A stretch of 8,292 bases of DNA from Planctomycetales bacterium. Its GTDB lineage: Bacteria; Planctomycetota; Planctomycetia; Isosphaerales; Isosphaeraceae. Both the position numbers and the translations under genes were made by a program. The stretch covers positions 1-8,292 of the forward strand of contig DAHZZC010000162.1 of NCBI GenBank assembly GCA_027435495.1, given 5' to 3'. The notes beneath the pieces were generated by a model. The model saw nothing but the letters and a program-made list of their open reading frames with translations. It was not told the origin of the DNA and did no database searches. Positions 7,321 through 8,292 of this stretch are shown here, piece by piece; the stretch's first letter is position 1; every line of letters begins with the position of its first letter.

Positions 7321-7348
7321 GACTGCGCGCCGGCGCGATTTCGGGACA
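7321..7348 (-). promoter_or_regulatory. ECF-promoter-like element, copy B (sigma-kinase operon)
   Basis: The minus strand reads TGTCCCGA-N10-GCGCGCAGTC and ends 9 nt before the sigma ATG. The bases are identical to the copy at 2501-2528 in both blocks. With AGTC as a -10 element, transcription would begin within a few bases of the ATG, giving a nearly leaderless message. TTGACC at 7358-7363 could be an alternative -35, but I see no matching -10 for it. Confidence 0.45.
7326..7337. repeat. 12-bp perfect palindrome before the sigma gene
   Basis: CGCGCCGGCGCG is fully self-complementary. It is flanked by inverse arms AAATCG (7316-7321) and CGATTT (7336-7341). It lies inside the ECF-like element, so it could be an operator overlapping that promoter. 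CG-only palindromes arise easily in high-GC DNA. Confidence 0.3.
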
Positions 7349-7369
7349 AAAATTCCCGGTCAACTCCGA

Positions 7370-7960
7370 TCAGTCGGCCGCCTCGACCGCCGGCGCCGGC
7401 GGCAGGATCTCGCGAAGCGGGCACCGAAACCCGGGCAGGACCTCCTCGCCGGTCAGCTCGTCGTTTTCGCTCAGCTCCGTCGGAGGGCCGTCGGGGCGGT
7501 AGACCAGCGCCACTCGCGCCTGAGGATAGATCACCCAGACCAGCGGCACGCGCGCCTTCCGGTAATCCTCGAGCTTTGACTGGAGTTCTTCGGCCCTGTC
7601 CTTCGGCGAGATGACCTCGACGGCCAGATCGGGCGCGATCCGGATCCATCCGGTAGGCAGGCGATCCCCGGGCAATCGCTCTTCCTTCACAAACGAGACG
7701 TCAGGCCGTTGGACCAGCTTCCGGGAGTGAGCGAAACACTGGTAGCCGTTGTCGGCCGGGAAGACCGTTCCTCGACGATGTTCCTCGTTGAACATTCCGA
7801 TTCGCAGGAAGAGGCGGCCTCCGACCGAGCTTGATTCGGCTCCCATGTACCGCTCCATGAGTCGTCCATCGACCAGTTCATACCTCTTGCCATCCGGCAG
7901 CGAGAGCAGATCCTCCGGCGTGTAAAGCCGGGCCTCCTCGGCGATGGCGGTAATGCTCAT
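7370..7960 (-). CDS. Uma2-family (DUF820) PD-(D/E)XK nuclease-like protein
   Basis: 196 residues from the chosen start. Family blocks in order: YTPEDLLSLPDGKRYELVDGRL (13-34), RPDVSFV (85-91) with D87, PDLAVEVISP (110-119) with E115, KLEDYRKARVPLVWVIYP (129-146) and a C-terminal LTGEEVLPGFRCPL (169-182). This is the restriction-endonuclease fold of the Uma2 family, with D87 and E115 as likely metal ligands. Uma2 proteins are numerous in cyanobacteria and planctomycetes and their biological role is not settled. An in-frame GTG at 8003-8005 would add 15 residues. I reject it because ATG 7958-7960 has AGGGAG (7969-7974) at 8 nt and because the extended -10 promoter would start the mRNA downstream of that GTG. 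The gene ends 58 bp before the sigma gene, on the same strand. No partner methylase or toxin-antitoxin mate is visible beside it. Confidence 0.92.
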   Translation of the reverse strand: MSITAIAEEARLYTPEDLLSLPDGKRYELVDGRLMERYMGAESSSVGGRLFLRIGMFNEEHRRGTVFPADNGYQCFAHSRKLVQRPDVSFVKEERLPGDRLPTGWIRIAPDLAVEVISPKDRAEELQSKLEDYRKARVPLVWVIYPQARVALVYRPDGPPTELSENDELTGEEVLPGFRCPLREILPPAPAVEAAD

Positions 7961-8005
7961 GGGATGGGCTCCCTGGGGGACGTGGATTCTCGTCCGTACC
8001 GACAC

Positions 8006-8014
8006 ATTCTATCA
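8006..8014 (-). promoter_or_regulatory. Extended -10 promoter of the Uma2 gene
   Basis: The minus strand reads TGATAGAAT, a full TGn extension plus a 5-of-6 match to TATAAT. No good -35 is seen at 16-18 bp, which extended -10 promoters do not need. Initiation near 7999 would give a leader of about 40 nt with the ribosome site AGGGAG (7969-7974). Confidence 0.45.
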
Positions 8015-8078
8015 CCGCGGACGATCCCGAACGAGTCGAGGCCGCCGACAAGCCGGCCCCTTGCTACGGTTCATCCTT

Positions 8079-8285
8079 TTACTTGCCGTCGATAAAATGT
8101 ACGACCGGCGCCGAATTTGCCGGATGGTCTACCGCCATTCGACGCGTTCCCATGGTGGGATGCGTGTCGGAATACTTCCCGGCGCGGCTGATCGGGACCA
8201 GCGGTGCCACCATTCGTGTCGAAATCGAACCGGCCTGCGCCTGTATCATGAGTCGATTTGCTGAATCCGCCGCAAGGACGAACAA
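8079..8285 (-). pseudogene. Possible decayed CcdB-like toxin fragment
   Basis: A 68-codon frame ending in TAA (8079-8081), open upstream to the window edge. The block SISTRMVAPLVPISRA (residues 22-37) resembles the conserved TRVVxPLxPL core of CcdB gyrase toxins. It is preceded by LMIQAQ, like the CcdB DVQ strand, and followed by HPT, like LNP. The usual C-terminal half (about 100 residues in the family) is missing: the frame ends at VVHFIDGK, and its middle looks shortened. No ATG or ribosome site precedes it; only a TTG lies at 8283-8285. Third-position GC (about 63% by hand) is below that expected of coding DNA here. I read it as a remnant or a chance frame. The opposite strand is also open across 8041-8292, so frame choice is uncertain. 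Confidence 0.22.
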
Positions 8286-8292
8286 GGAACTT

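Noticed and set aside
6692..7363. Extending the kinase by 224 residues to an upstream start at 7363
   Set aside because: The extra stretch is Pro/Arg/Gly-rich shadow sequence lying wholly over the sigma factor gene in another frame. The ATGA overlap and the ribosome site support 6691.
7961..8005. GTG start at 8003-8005 for the Uma2 gene
   Set aside because: It lies just upstream of the expected transcript start of the extended -10 promoter and has a poorer ribosome site than ATG 7958-7960.
8180..8198. Third copy of the ECF-like element (CGGCGCG then TCGGGAC)
   Set aside because: The spacing differs, the GACTGCGCGC block is absent and the match is short GC-rich sequence.
8041..8292. Plus-strand frame open to the right edge (ATG at 8152-8154)
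   Set aside because: No ribosome site, no recognisable family and coding-unlike third positions.

Overview
The window looks like chromosome of a high-GC planctomycete, probably of the Isosphaeraceae type. This is inferred from gene content, not from a marker gene. The signs are an ECF sigma factor with the region-2 signature DPSDVIQEAYLEA, coupled to a very large Ser/Thr kinase with a membrane segment, WD40 propellers and TPRs, plus a separate WD40 protein and a Uma2-family nuclease. All five recognisable genes lie on the minus strand, so the window reads biologically from right to left. I see no tRNA, rRNA, CRISPR array or insertion sequence.

Layout in transcription order. (1) 8292-7961: a more AT-rich stretch (about 60% GC by hand count over 8041-8280). 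It carries a short frame with faint CcdB-toxin resemblance, then an extended -10 promoter for the next gene. (2) 7960-7370: Uma2-family PD-(D/E)XK nuclease. (3) 7369-7312: a 58-bp gap holding an ECF-promoter-like element and a 12-bp palindrome. (4) 7311-6688: ECF-type sigma factor. (5) 6691-2537: a 1384-residue kinase whose ATG overlaps the sigma stop codon (ATGA). (6) 2536-2176: a 361-bp structured gap that holds a second copy of the ECF-promoter-like element. (7) 2175-1114: membrane-anchored seven-bladed WD40 protein. (8) 968-1: aldo/keto reductase broken by an in-frame TAG; the reading frame is intact on both sides of the stop and runs off the left edge.

The central unit is the sigma-kinase pair. 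The sigma factor has no recognisable anti-sigma gene beside it. The kinase is predicted to span the membrane, with its catalytic domain inside and about 875 residues of propeller and TPR sensor outside. The separate WD40 protein is predicted to be anchored with the same topology. An element of 18 identical bases at identical spacing (TGTCCCGA-N10-GCGCGCAGTC, minus strand) lies 9 nt before the sigma start codon and again just beyond the kinase stop, upstream of the WD40 gene. My working hypothesis is a small regulon: kinase signalling activates the sigma factor, which transcribes its own operon and the propeller gene. The repeat and the gene order are seen directly; the regulatory link is inference.
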